Program-made: the position numbers and the translations under genes | Assembly (NCBI RefSeq): GCF_024693525.1 | Contig: NZ_JAILKR010000018.1 | Location: 1-40,723 of the forward strand | Origin: Selenomonas sp. | Lineage (GTDB): Bacteria > Bacillota_C > Negativicutes > Selenomonadales > Selenomonadaceae | DNA: 40,723 bases | Direction of reading: 5' to 3' | Shown: positions 6,942-15,045 of the stretch, piece after piece | Position numbering within the stretch: the first letter of the stretch is position 1 | Layout: each line of letters starts with the position of its first letter | Notes under the pieces: generated by a model | What the model was told of the DNA's origin: nothing | Database searches by the model: none | Seen by the model: the letters and a program-made list of their open reading frames with translations, nothing else

Positions 6942-9248
6942 TTGGAAATTTTTGAAGGTTTGAATCCCGCGCAGACAGAAGCAGTAAAGCATACGGACGG
7001 CCCGCTTTTGATTATGGCTGGTGCCGGTTCAGGTAAGACGAAGGTACTGACCTGTAAGATTGCCAATTTGCTGGCGCAGGGGGTGCAGCCCTGGAATATT
7101 TTGGCCATTACCTTTACCAACAAAGCCGCCACGGAGATGCGTGAGCGTGTTGACCGCATGATTGGTGAAGGAGCAAAGGATGTTTGGCTCAGCACCTTCC
7201 ATTCCTTTTGTGCCCGGTTCCTGCGCCACGAGATTGAAGCGACAGACCTTTATAAGAAAAACTTTGTCATCTATGATTCCAGTGACAGCCAGGTGGTCAT
7301 CAAAGACTGCCTCAAGGAACTTAATCTCGACCCAAAACAATATGCGCCCAATGCCATCCAAAACGCGATTTCCAATGCGAAAAACCAGCTGATGGGCCCG
7401 AAGGCCATGGAACGGGATGCCGATAATTTCTATCAAAAAAAGGTGGCGGAAGTATATAAGCTTTATGCCCAGAAACTTCGCACCAACAACGCTTTAGACT
7501 TTGATGACCTCTTGATGGTTTCGGTTATCCTGCTGGAGGAAAACGAGGAAATCCGCACGAAATACCAGCGCCGGTTCAAATACATCCTGGTGGACGAGTA
7601 TCAGGATACCAATGGAGCTCAGTATCAGCTGACGAAAATCTTGGCGGCCCAGCATCATAATCTCTGTGTCGTTGGTGATGCCGATCAGTCTATTTACGGC
7701 TGGCGCGGGGCGGATATCCGCAACATTATGGATTTTGAGCAGGACTATCCCGAGGCAAGGACCATTAAATTGGAGCAGAATTACCGCTCTACGAAAAATA
7801 TTTTGGCGGCGGCCAATGCGGTTATCGAGCATAACATCAACCGCAAGAAGAAGGACCTTTGGACGGAGAACGCTACGGGGGAGAAGCTTACAAGCTATGA
7901 GGCCCGTGATGAGCGCGACGAGGCGCAGTTTATCGCCACCACGATTTCCAAGCAAAAGACCATCTTCAATGCTTCGTATGGCGATATGGCCATTCTCTAC
8001 CGCACCAACGCTCAGTCCCGTGTCATCGAGGAAATGTTCATGCGCTCGGGCATTCCCTATACCATGGTGGGTGGCCTTAAGTTCTACGACCGCAAGGAAA
8101 TCAAAGATATCCTTGCCTATCTGCGGGTGATTTACAACCCGTTAGATACCGTTAGCCTTTTGCGCATCATCAATGTGCCCAAGCGGGGCCTTGGCGCCAC
8201 GTCGCTGGCAAAACTCACGGCCTATGCCGATGAGAACGGTTTGTCGCTGTTTGATGTCATTTCCAACCCGGAACTTTTGGATACCATTCCGGGAATTACG
8301 GCCCGGGTCAAAAAGCCCCTGGAGTTTTTCTCTACCTTTATTTTCCAGTTTATGGGCTATCAGGCTAACATGCATCTTGATGATCTCATTGACAAGGTGT
8401 TGGAGGAATCTGGCTATCTGGCTGAACTCAAGGCAGAAAATAAGCCGGAGAACGAGTCGCGTATTGAAAACTTGCGGGAGTTCATCGGTGTGGCCAAGGA
8501 CTTTGAAAAGACCGAGGACAATCCAAATCTGGAGACCTTCCTGTCCCAGCTGTCGCTGGTTTCGGATATCGACAACGCCGATATGGAAGAAGATCGGGTC
8601 ACGCTGATGACCCTTCATTCGGCCAAGGGGTTGGAATTTCCCATTGTGTTCATGATTGGCATGGAGGAGGGGCTCTTCCCCCATTCCCGAACCCTCATGG
8701 ACGACAATGAGATTGAAGAGGAACGCCGCACTTGTTATGTAGGCATTACCCGGGCTGAGCGCAAGCTCTATTTGACCAATGCCCGTCAGCGCACGATTTA
8801 CGGCAAGTCCAATGCCTTCCCGCCCTCCCGCTTCTTACAGGAGATTCCCGACGAATATGTGGAGCGGCTGGTGGCCCGGGCTAATGCCTATGGCTTTGCC
8901 AACGCCAACCACTACGGTGCTCAGCAGCAAAGCGGTTTTATGAGCTTTCGGCCCAGTGCCAACCAGATGGGAAATGGCGTTCATTTCAGCGGCAAGCCCC
9001 AGTCGGCTCTGGAGGCCATGGCGGCGTTGCAAAAGAAAAACGTCAATGTGCAGCCAAGTGGCGGCGTCATTCGTCCCGATACCAGCATCCAGTGGAAGGT
9101 GGGGGACAAGGCGCGCCATGGCAAATGGGGCGTCGGCACCGTCGTGTCGGTTAAGGGCAGCGGCGAAGAAGTGGAGCTCAAGATTGCCTTCCCCGGTCAG
9201 GGCGTTAAGGGCTTCATGCAAAAATATGCACCGATAACCAAGGCATAA
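6942..9248 (+). CDS. pcrA: ATP-dependent DNA helicase PcrA (UvrD/Rep family)
   Basis: This 768-residue superfamily 1A 3'-5' helicase acts in nucleotide excision repair, replication restart and removal of RecA from DNA. The motifs follow in order: the Q-motif LNPAQTEAV, Walker A AGAGSGKT at residues 26-33 with Lys32, TFTNKAATEMRERV, the Walker B VDEYQDT, GDADQSIYGWRGAD, QNYRST, and the C-terminal VTLMTLHSAKGLEFP and YVGITRAERKLYL. The C-terminus has the basic WKVGDKARHGKWGVGTVV fold that contacts RNA polymerase in PcrA. It starts at TTG 6942, with AGGAGG at 6931-6936 well placed. Length is close to the family norm of about 750. Confidence 0.96.
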   Translation: MEIFEGLNPAQTEAVKHTDGPLLIMAGAGSGKTKVLTCKIANLLAQGVQPWNILAITFTNKAATEMRERVDRMIGEGAKDVWLSTFHSFCARFLRHEIEATDLYKKNFVIYDSSDSQVVIKDCLKELNLDPKQYAPNAIQNAISNAKNQLMGPKAMERDADNFYQKKVAEVYKLYAQKLRTNNALDFDDLLMVSVILLEENEEIRTKYQRRFKYILVDEYQDTNGAQYQLTKILAAQHHNLCVVGDADQSIYGWRGADIRNIMDFEQDYPEARTIKLEQNYRSTKNILAAANAVIEHNINRKKKDLWTENATGEKLTSYEARDERDEAQFIATTISKQKTIFNASYGDMAILYRTNAQSRVIEEMFMRSGIPYTMVGGLKFYDRKEIKDILAYLRVIYNPLDTVSLLRIINVPKRGLGATSLAKLTAYADENGLSLFDVISNPELLDTIPGITARVKKPLEFFSTFIFQFMGYQANMHLDDLIDKVLEESGYLAELKAENKPENESRIENLREFIGVAKDFEKTEDNPNLETFLSQLSLVSDIDNADMEEDRVTLMTLHSAKGLEFPIVFMIGMEEGLFPHSRTLMDDNEIEEERRTCYVGITRAERKLYLTNARQRTIYGKSNAFPPSRFLQEIPDEYVERLVARANAYGFANANHYGAQQQSGFMSFRPSANQMGNGVHFSGKPQSALEAMAALQKKNVNVQPSGGVIRPDTSIQWKVGDKARHGKWGVGTVVSVKGSGEEVELKIAFPGQGVKGFMQKYAPITKA

Positions 9249-9270
9249 AACTTTATCGAATTGTGTATTA

Positions 9271-9306
9271 CCCCTTGCTGCTGGTATGGCGGCAAGGGGG
9301 CTTTTA
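9271..9306 (+). terminator. Terminator of pcrA
   Basis: CCCCTTGC at 9271-9278 pairs with GCAAGGGG at 9292-9299 and CTTTT follows. It sits immediately upstream of the next promoter. Confidence 0.7.
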
Positions 9307-9307
9307 A

Positions 9308-9337
9308 TTGACAGAAAAAAATGCGGCGTAGTATACT
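9308..9337 (+). promoter_or_regulatory. Promoter of the FIST/chemoreceptor operon
   Basis: A perfect TTGACA at 9308-9313 and TATACT at 9332-9337 are 18 bases apart. The predicted start is near 9344, about 60 bases before the FIST gene. Confidence 0.75.
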
Positions 9338-9403
9338 TTAATTAAATGTTGATTAAAATGGACAAAAGTCCTTGCAGAGTTGAACAGAGACAAGGAGAAC
9401 AAC

Positions 9404-10516
9404 ATGGAGTATAAAATTGGACGCAGTCAGGCCGTGCCGGTGGATGATGCCATCAATCGGGCTTGCCAGGGTATGACGCAAGCAAAATTCGTTTGGTTTA
9501 CGACAACCGTCGATGCTTTTACCGAGACCGCCAGCAAGATGCAGGCTCGGTTCCCTCAGAGCATCGTCATGGGAACCACGTCGATAGCAGCCTTTTCCCA
9601 GGCGGGCATCTTCCACGATACGCTGGAAGTGCTCTCCATTGAAAGTGGCATTGAATGCGTGGGTAACGTACTGGAGGAGGCGGACCGCTGCCCGCTCAAA
9701 TACGTGGGCCGGGTGCAGGAGGCAGTGCGGAGGCTTGGTATGCATCGCGCCGATGATACCATCTGTCTGACGGCTACCAATGGCTTGATTTCCTGTGAGG
9801 AGTCGGTGCTGGCGGTACTAAATTCGGTACTGCGCAAGGAAAATATCCCAGTCTTTGGCGGAACTGCTGGGGATAGGGGGCTGGCGGAAAAGACGCTGGT
9901 ATCGCTAAACGGCAAAGTCTATGACAAGGCCAGTGTCTTCGTGCTGCTGCGCAATCTTGGCGGCAGTATCCATCTCTATCGCGAAAATATTTACAAGCCA
10001 ATCTGTGAACCGCTGACGGCTACGGCGGTGGATGCCTTTCATCGCAAGGTCATGGCCTACGATGGCTGTCCTGCGTCGGAAATGGAGGCTAAGATGCATG
10101 ACCTGTCGGTATCCCAGCTGGATCGCAGCTTCCTAGACAGCAATCCGGTGGGGCGCATTATCGGCAAGGATATGTATATCATCGCCAACGATGACTTGGA
10201 CACGGATCGCCGGACGATGAAATACCATGCGCGAATCTATGAGAATGACCAAATTGTCATGTTGCAGCCGGACGACTATCGTCAGGTCAACCGGGAGACC
10301 ATACAGAAAATCCAGCGGGAGGTGCCACGTCCGTCCCTGTCGATTATGGTTAACTGCCTGGCCCGCACCCTGCTTTTTGAAAGTGAAGGCTATGCGGATG
10401 AATTCTTCCGCAGCATGGGCACGGCTCTAGGCGATTACGTTGGCTGGGGTGGCTATGGCGAGCAAATCTATGAGCAGCATTTCAATCAGACGATGATTGC
10501 CGCGGTTTTTGAGTAA
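9404..10516 (+). CDS. FIST domain signal-transduction protein
   Basis: This 370-residue protein has the FIST_N plus FIST_C architecture, an uncharacterised sensory module thought to bind small ligands such as amino acids. N-terminal features include the strand-rich region to about residue 60, the segment [16 protein letters not shown], and [33 protein letters not shown]. The C-terminal part has [18 protein letters not shown] and ends with the family-typical [21 protein letters not shown]. No signal peptide or membrane helix is visible, so it is cytoplasmic. The ATG at 9404 follows AAGGAG; upstream in-frame codons lack a ribosome site. It is ten bases from a soluble chemoreceptor gene and presumably supplies its input. 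Confidence 0.88.
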   Translation: MEYKIGRSQAVPVDDAINRACQGMTQAKFVWFTTTVDAFTETASKMQARFPQSIVMGTTSIAAFSQAGIFHDTLEVLSIESGIECVGNVLEEADRCPLKYVGRVQEAVRRLGMHRADDTICLTATNGLISCEESVLAVLNSVLRKENIPVFGGTAGDRGLAEKTLVSLNGKVYDKASVFVLLRNLGGSIHLYRENIYKPICEPLTATAVDAFHRKVMAYDGCPASEMEAKMHDLSVSQLDRSFLDSNPVGRIIGKDMYIIANDDLDTDRRTMKYHARIYENDQIVMLQPDDYRQVNRETIQKIQREVPRPSLSIMVNCLARTLLFESEGYADEFFRSMGTALGDYVGWGGYGEQIYEQHFNQTMIAAVFE

Positions 10517-10526
10517 GGAGCATATC

Positions 10527-11540
10527 ATGGGATTCTTTAATTTTGGAAAAAGCAAAGAGCCGCTGTACAATCAGCGAGCAGTGGAAAAGAAACCGCAGCC
10601 GGTGACAGCCCCTAAGGTGGCAGCCACTGTGGCAAGAAATGCCGGGCCGGCAGCGGCTGGGAATGCACGGGTCGATGAGCAGATTGCTTATGGCATCGAT
10701 TACCTGGATGAGCGCATGAATGAACTCACCCAGGCCGAAGCTGGCATCGCAGAATATGTCCGCAAGATGAACGAAACCTATACGGGCATCGGGCAGGTAA
10801 ACGAGGATTTTGCTTCCCTTAATGATCACTTTAACAAGCTGGAGGACTATGCCCAGAATATCTCTACCATCATGGAGAAGTCTCAGTCCGTTGTCAGCGA
10901 TGCGGGCAATAGTGTTGGCTCGCTGGCTGGCAAAATGGAGGAAATCGAAGGCAAGTTGGATGATATTACGACGGTCTTCCAACAGCTGGAGGAAAAATTC
11001 ACCAACATTAAAAAGATGTCCGAGGGCATTGAGGGGATTGCTACCCGTACCAACCTTTTGTCCTTAAATGCTTCCATCGAGGCGGCCCGCGCTGGTGAGG
11101 CCGGCCGTGGCTTTAGCGTCGTCGCGGAAAACATTCGCGAGTTGGCGGCCTCCACGAAGGGCCTGGTAGAAGGTATCGATACGAATATCAATTCTCTCTA
11201 TCAGTCCATTGCAGAACTGAATCAAGCCATTGAACAGACCCGCCAGAAGACGGCAGAAAATGCCTCCTTTGTGGGTCAGGTACAGGCCAACTTTGAGGAT
11301 GTAACCAAAAGCACGGAAAGCGTCGGCGACTACAGCCGCCGCATTGCTGCTGGTATCCATAAGACCAGCGGCATGATGGCTTCCGTGGCGGATGGCGCCA
11401 ACTCGGTAGGCGGGCTGGTCACTTCCATGCGCCAGAATATCCATGGCCTTAAAGAGCTCATGAGTGAGAAAAACGTCATTGCCTGTAGCATGATTGATTT
11501 CCTGCGACAGGTCAAAATTCTGGTAAAGGAACGTCACTGA
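10527..11540 (+). CDS. Soluble methyl-accepting chemotaxis-type protein
   Basis: This 337-residue protein contains the conserved chemoreceptor signalling tip: [42 protein letters not shown] at about residues 165-206, which contacts CheA and CheW. The flanking regions are long amphipathic helices forming an antiparallel coiled coil. The first ~50 residues are Pro/Ala/Lys-rich and probably disordered. There is no membrane helix and no periplasmic sensor, so it must take its signal from a cytoplasmic partner; the FIST protein ten bases upstream is the obvious one. ATG 10527 follows TAAGGAG. No che or flagellar gene is in the window, so it may serve chemotaxis or another MCP-controlled process. 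Confidence 0.88.
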   Translation: MGFFNFGKSKEPLYNQRAVEKKPQPVTAPKVAATVARNAGPAAAGNARVDEQIAYGIDYLDERMNELTQAEAGIAEYVRKMNETYTGIGQVNEDFASLNDHFNKLEDYAQNISTIMEKSQSVVSDAGNSVGSLAGKMEEIEGKLDDITTVFQQLEEKFTNIKKMSEGIEGIATRTNLLSLNASIEAARAGEAGRGFSVVAENIRELAASTKGLVEGIDTNINSLYQSIAELNQAIEQTRQKTAENASFVGQVQANFEDVTKSTESVGDYSRRIAAGIHKTSGMMASVADGANSVGGLVTSMRQNIHGLKELMSEKNVIACSMIDFLRQVKILVKERH

Positions 11541-11563
11541 TGACAATTGCATAATAGCAGCAG

Positions 11564-11597
11564 CGCCCTCTTTTCGTCGGAAAAGGGGGCGTTGTGC
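11564..11597 (+). terminator. Terminator of the FIST/chemoreceptor operon
   Basis: CGCCCTCTTTTC at 11564-11575 pairs with GAAAAGGGGGCG at 11580-11591 (12 bp, one G-U pair) around a GTCG loop. The T-tract is weak (TTGTG). Confidence 0.65.
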
Positions 11598-11623
11598 GTC
11601 CTGTGTATACATCACTGACCATA

Positions 11624-11652
11624 TTGCGAATATTAAAAAAATACAGTATAAT
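11624..11652 (+). promoter_or_regulatory. Promoter for the 150-residue hypothetical gene
   Basis: TTGCGA at 11624-11629 and TATAAT at 11647-11652 are 17 bases apart. The leader to the GTG start is about 87 bases and includes a short GAATC/GATTC inverted repeat. Confidence 0.65.
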
Positions 11653-11745
11653 AGGTCTAGAGAACTAGAAGACAGCAACCAATTCAGGTGGAACTGGAAT
11701 CGATAAGGATTCTGCAGAGGAGCACTAAGAAAGTGAGGGGGTTTT

Positions 11746-12198
11746 GTGGAAAGGTTTTATCGATGGCTGTTGTCGACATCTTGGACCGAGCGAATGCGTG
11801 CTTACGCATTTATCGAAAAAGACCTGCGGCTGCGTGACGATTGGGTATTCGATGATGACAAGTGGGAAGAACTCAAGTTATTGACCGGTCAAATCATTTC
11901 GATTCATTTCAAGCGTTATCCGGCCAAGGGACTTCATGATTTTACCGAACGGCTCAAAGTCCTGTATACCTTGTTGCTTAACAAATTGAGCAGCGACCGG
12001 AGTTCTGGTCATCGTGTCAGCATGAAACTGCTGCTGGATATCTATGACGATGACAACATCGCCGCACGGCAGGAAATCCGCAATATGTTTGGCCGCCGCG
12101 AGTACGATGAGAGCCTGACAGTTCTCGAAAATCTCTTTGCCTGCTACGAAAAGATGATGGAAGCGATTCAAAGCCGCTATGTTGTAGCAATGGGGTAA
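11746..12198 (+). CDS. Hypothetical protein, helical, function unknown
   Basis: I do not recognise this 150-residue protein. It has no signal peptide, membrane helix or cysteine cluster and looks all-helical, with many charged residues (e.g. SWTERMRAYAFIEKDLRLRDDW near the start). It begins at GTG 11746 after GAGGGGG, with its own promoter, and lies downstream of the FIST/chemoreceptor pair but separated from it by a terminator. Compatible reading, promoter and ribosome site make it a real gene; no function can be proposed. Confidence 0.7.
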   Translation: MERFYRWLLSTSWTERMRAYAFIEKDLRLRDDWVFDDDKWEELKLLTGQIISIHFKRYPAKGLHDFTERLKVLYTLLLNKLSSDRSSGHRVSMKLLLDIYDDDNIAARQEIRNMFGRREYDESLTVLENLFACYEKMMEAIQSRYVVAMG

Positions 12199-12265
12199 AG
12201 AAAAAAGAAGGATATTGCCTAAGTCCCGCGAATATCATATATATCAACATTAGGAGGTATATATT

Positions 12266-12646
12266 ATGATGAAACGTTTTTGGGTAGCGGCAGCATTGGC
12301 AGTATCTGTACTTTCTTTTGGTGCGGTGTCGAATGTGGCACCGGATTTGGGCATGGTGTCTACGGCTAGCGCGACAGAGGCTGACCAGACCTTCACAGGG
12401 AAATGGTATGATAAAGATGGCCATTTTGTAGTGAATATTCAGCCGGGAGTCATCAACAGCTGCCGTATTGTACGGACTTACGGGATCACGAATACGAACC
12501 CAGGCTCGGGGCATTATGTCATCTTGGAAGCAAATGGTGAGCATGACATGTTCATTCAGTGGGAAGGCGGTTATTGGGAAAATAATACCTATGTAGAACC
12601 CCATATTTCCATTGATGGTGGCGAAAAGCTTTCGCGCAAAGCATAA
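12266..12646 (+). CDS. Small exported protein, function unknown
   Basis: This 126-residue protein starts with a good Sec signal peptide: MMKRF, then a hydrophobic core, with likely cleavage after ASA near residue 37, leaving a mature part of about 90 residues. The mature part is beta-rich (FTGKWYDKDGHFVVNIQPG, HYVILEANGEHDMFIQWEGG) and has one Cys, so it might be a small periplasmic or surface beta-barrel-like domain. AGGAGGT at 12252-12258 sits in front of ATG 12266. I do not recognise the family. Confidence 0.75.
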   Translation: MMKRFWVAAALAVSVLSFGAVSNVAPDLGMVSTASATEADQTFTGKWYDKDGHFVVNIQPGVINSCRIVRTYGITNTNPGSGHYVILEANGEHDMFIQWEGGYWENNTYVEPHISIDGGEKLSRKA

Positions 12647-12653
12647 AAAGCCC

Positions 12654-12682
12654 TTTACACAAGGCCTGGCGCGTGTTATACT
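12654..12682 (+). promoter_or_regulatory. Promoter of the rimP-nusA-infB operon
   Basis: TTTACA at 12654-12659 and TATACT at 12677-12682 are spaced by 17 bases. The transcript would start near 12689 with a leader of about 90 bases carrying the hairpin at 12711-12740. Confidence 0.7.
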
Positions 12683-12710
12683 ATTAAAAGTTAATTTAAG
12701 TTATCTTATG

Positions 12711-12740
12711 TTAAAGAGTGGGTGCAAACCCACTCTTTAA
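12711..12740 (+). promoter_or_regulatory. GNRA-capped hairpin in the rimP operon leader
   Basis: TTAAAGAGTGGGT (12711-12723) and ACCCACTCTTTAA (12728-12740) form a perfect 13-bp stem closed by GCAA, a GNRA tetraloop. The downstream sequence TCGTATG is not a U-tract, so it is not a standard terminator. It probably stabilises the leader or takes part in attenuation of this translation operon. Confidence 0.6.
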
Positions 12741-12779
12741 TCGTATGTATGGAAACAGATTATATAGGGAGGTGGATGT

Positions 12780-13235
12780 ATGGCAGCAAAGAATATCGAA
12801 GAGGCAGTAGAGGCTATGGCAGCTGAACTCCTGGCTGGACAGGATGTGGTGGAACTCGTAGATGTCGAGTACGTCAAAGAGCATACGGATTGGTATCTGC
12901 GCGTCTACATCGATAAAGACGGTGGTATTGATATCGAGGATTGTCAGGAACTCAGCGAGAAGCTGGAAGCCGTTCTGGATGAGAAGAACACGATTCCAGA
13001 CAGCTATATCCTAGAGGTATCATCACCGGGAATTGACCGTGTACTGCGTAAGCCGCGCGACTATGAGCGCGAGCAGGGCAAGAAGGTTGATGTCTCCCTT
13101 TATGCGCCAATGGATGGCAAAAAGGAATTGACTGGAGTCCTGACCGGCTTTGATGGCAAAGCCATTACGCTGGACGATTCTACGGTCGTAGAACTTTCGA
13201 AGGCGGCGCAGATTCGCCTGCACATTGATTTTTAA
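12780..13235 (+). CDS. rimP: Ribosome maturation factor RimP
   Basis: This 151-residue protein is needed for 30S subunit maturation. It has the N-terminal alpha/beta domain with VELVDVEYVKEHTDWYLRVYIDKDGGIDIEDCQELSEKL, the hallmark stretch YILEVSSPGIDRVLRKPRDYE near residues 79-99, and a C-terminal SH3-like domain (LTGVLTGFDGKAITLDD). ATG 12780 is preceded by GGAGGTGG. It is the first gene of the classic rimP-nusA-ylxR-ylxQ-infB-rbfA operon. Confidence 0.96.
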   Translation: MAAKNIEEAVEAMAAELLAGQDVVELVDVEYVKEHTDWYLRVYIDKDGGIDIEDCQELSEKLEAVLDEKNTIPDSYILEVSSPGIDRVLRKPRDYEREQGKKVDVSLYAPMDGKKELTGVLTGFDGKAITLDDSTVVELSKAAQIRLHIDF

Positions 13236-13276
13236 GGCTGTTACCAAAGGCCTTTTATAATTGGGAGGATAAGATT

Positions 13277-14413
13277 TTGGCAAGAAAAACAACGAAAGCG
13301 AAGGATAATGGACAGGAGTTCCTGGAGACACTGCGTGAACTCGGTAAAGAAAAGGGCATCGATGAAGAGGTGCTGTTTGAAGCTATCGAGGCGGCTTTGA
13401 TTTCTGCGTATAAGCGCAACTTCAGCTCGGCACAGAATGTCCGTGTAACGCTTTCTCGCGAGACGGGGCATTATCACGTATACGCGATCAAGACGGTTGT
13501 GGAGGACACGGAAGACGATATTACGGAGATTTCGCTGGCTCAGGCTCGTACGATTCGTCCAGATTACGAAGTGGGCGATGTTATCGAAATCGAGGTAACG
13601 CCGGCAAACTTTGGCCGTATTGCTGCTCAGACGGCGAAGCAGGTCGTTGTTCAGCGCATTCGTGAGGCTGAGCGCGGGATTATCTATGAGGAATTCCAGA
13701 GCCGTGAGAGCGATATCCTGACGGGCTTGGTTCAGCGCATTGAAAACCGCAACGTTTTCATTGACCTGGGCAAGACGGAAGCCGTACTTACGCCGGCTGA
13801 GCAGATTCCGACGGAAAGCTATGAACATGGCGATCGTATCAAGGCCTATATCGTAGAAGTTAAAAAGACCAACAAAGGCCCGCAGATTGTCGTATCCCGT
13901 ACGCATCCAGGTCTTTTAAAGCGCCTCTTTGAGCTCGAGGTTCCGGAAATCCAGGAGGGCATCGTTGAAATTAAGTCGGTGGCCCGTGAACCGGGCAATC
14001 GTTCGAAGATTGCCGTCTGGTCCAAGGACGAGGATGTCGATCCAGTTGGTTCCTGCGTTGGTCACCGCGGCATGCGCGTTCAGGCCATCGTGGATGAACT
14101 CGGCAGCGAGAAAATCGATATCGTCAAATGGAGCGAAGACCCGGCTAAGTTCATCGCCAATGCCCTGAGTCCAGCTAAGGTTGTTTCCGTTGCTGTCAAC
14201 GAAGAGGAAAAAGTTTCCCGCGTGGTGGTTCCGGACTATCAGCTTTCTCTGGCTATCGGCAAGGAAGGCCAGAATGCTCGTCTGGCTGCCAAACTCACCG
14301 GCTGGAAAATCGATATCAAGAGTGAGTCGCAGGCTGCTGATGAACAGCTCGATGCGAACATGAATGAAGTTGAGGTCGAGAGCGACGAGTCTTTCACGGC
14401 AGAGGGTGAATGA
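13277..14413 (+). CDS. nusA: Transcription termination/antitermination factor NusA
   Basis: This 378-residue RNA polymerase-binding factor modulates pausing, termination and antitermination. The N-terminal domain occupies about residues 1-125, followed by an S1 domain (GLVQRIENRNVFIDLGKTEAVLT near 150) and two KH domains, with VGSCVGHRGMRVQAIVDELG and IGKEGQNARLAAKLTGWKIDI. The acidic C-terminal repeats of proteobacterial NusA are absent, which is normal in Firmicutes. The start is TTG 13277 after GGGAGGATAAGA. Its stop overlaps the next start by four bases (ATGA). Confidence 0.96.
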   Translation: MARKTTKAKDNGQEFLETLRELGKEKGIDEEVLFEAIEAALISAYKRNFSSAQNVRVTLSRETGHYHVYAIKTVVEDTEDDITEISLAQARTIRPDYEVGDVIEIEVTPANFGRIAAQTAKQVVVQRIREAERGIIYEEFQSRESDILTGLVQRIENRNVFIDLGKTEAVLTPAEQIPTESYEHGDRIKAYIVEVKKTNKGPQIVVSRTHPGLLKRLFELEVPEIQEGIVEIKSVAREPGNRSKIAVWSKDEDVDPVGSCVGHRGMRVQAIVDELGSEKIDIVKWSEDPAKFIANALSPAKVVSVAVNEEEKVSRVVVPDYQLSLAIGKEGQNARLAAKLTGWKIDIKSESQAADEQLDANMNEVEVESDESFTAEGE

Positions 14414-14703
14414 TTTTGAAAACGAGGAAAATTCCGCAGCGGATGTGCCTGGGCTGCCAGGAAAGTCATCCGAAAAAGGAACTTATTCGTATTGTACGCA
14501 GCCCGGAAGGCGAGTATTCCGTGGATACCACGGGCAAGAAAGCCGGCCGCGGTGCGTATATCTGTCCAAAGCAGGAATGCTTTGAGGCCGCACGCAAAAA
14601 TCATGGCCTCGAGCGTTCCTTCAAGAATGCTATTGATCCTGTCGTCTATGAAGAACTCCAGCATCAGCTTGAGGTTCTTCAAGCGGTTCGGACAGAGGAA
14701 TAA
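14410..14703 (+). CDS. ylxR: YlxR family RNA-binding protein (RnpM)
   Basis: This 97-residue protein of the DUF448/YlxR family is encoded between nusA and the L7Ae-like gene in most Firmicutes. The B. subtilis homologue has been reported to bind RNase P RNA and lower its activity. Family motifs present are RMCLGCQESHPKKELIRIV and GRGAYICPKQECFEAA. The ATG at 14410 overlaps the nusA stop codon; TTG 14416 is an alternative that would remove two residues. Confidence 0.92.
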   Translation: MILKTRKIPQRMCLGCQESHPKKELIRIVRSPEGEYSVDTTGKKAGRGAYICPKQECFEAARKNHGLERSFKNAIDPVVYEELQHQLEVLQAVRTEE

Positions 14704-14705
14704 CT

Positions 14706-15026
14706 ATGGCATTTACCAAAGAACAGCGCATTACCAATCTTTTGAGCATGGCCCAGCGGGCGCGCCGGATTGTTTCCGGCGCCTTTGCTGTGGAGCAGGC
14801 GATGAAGAAAAAACAGGCAGTCTATCTTTTGATTGCCGCTGATGCAGCTGATGAATCGAAAAAGACCTATATAGGTTTAGCAAATAGATATGAGGTTCCT
14901 TATGCAGAAGGGCTTAACCGCGAGTTGCTGGGCACCTGCCTCGGGAAAGAATACCGGGCAGCTGCTGCGCTGATCGATGTGGGTTTTGCCAAGAAACTGC
15001 ACCAGCTTATGGAGGAATCGCTATGA
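14706..15026 (+). CDS. ylxQ: L7Ae/L30e-like ribosomal protein YlxQ
   Basis: This 106-residue protein belongs to the L7Ae/L30e/Gadd45 family that binds kink-turn RNA. Visible signatures are [42 protein letters not shown] in the N-terminal half and [16 protein letters not shown] at the C-terminus. It begins two bases after ylxR stops and ends 19 bases before the IF-2 start, the standard operon position. Its exact cellular target in bacteria is not settled. Confidence 0.92.
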   Translation: MAFTKEQRITNLLSMAQRARRIVSGAFAVEQAMKKKQAVYLLIAADAADESKKTYIGLANRYEVPYAEGLNRELLGTCLGKEYRAAAALIDVGFAKKLHQLMEESL

Positions 15027-15045
15027 TATAATCGGGGGTGGATCG

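Noticed and set aside
15027..15032. TATAAT just before infB as an internal promoter
   Set aside because: No acceptable -35 box 16-18 bases upstream, and the genes are tightly packed in one operon.
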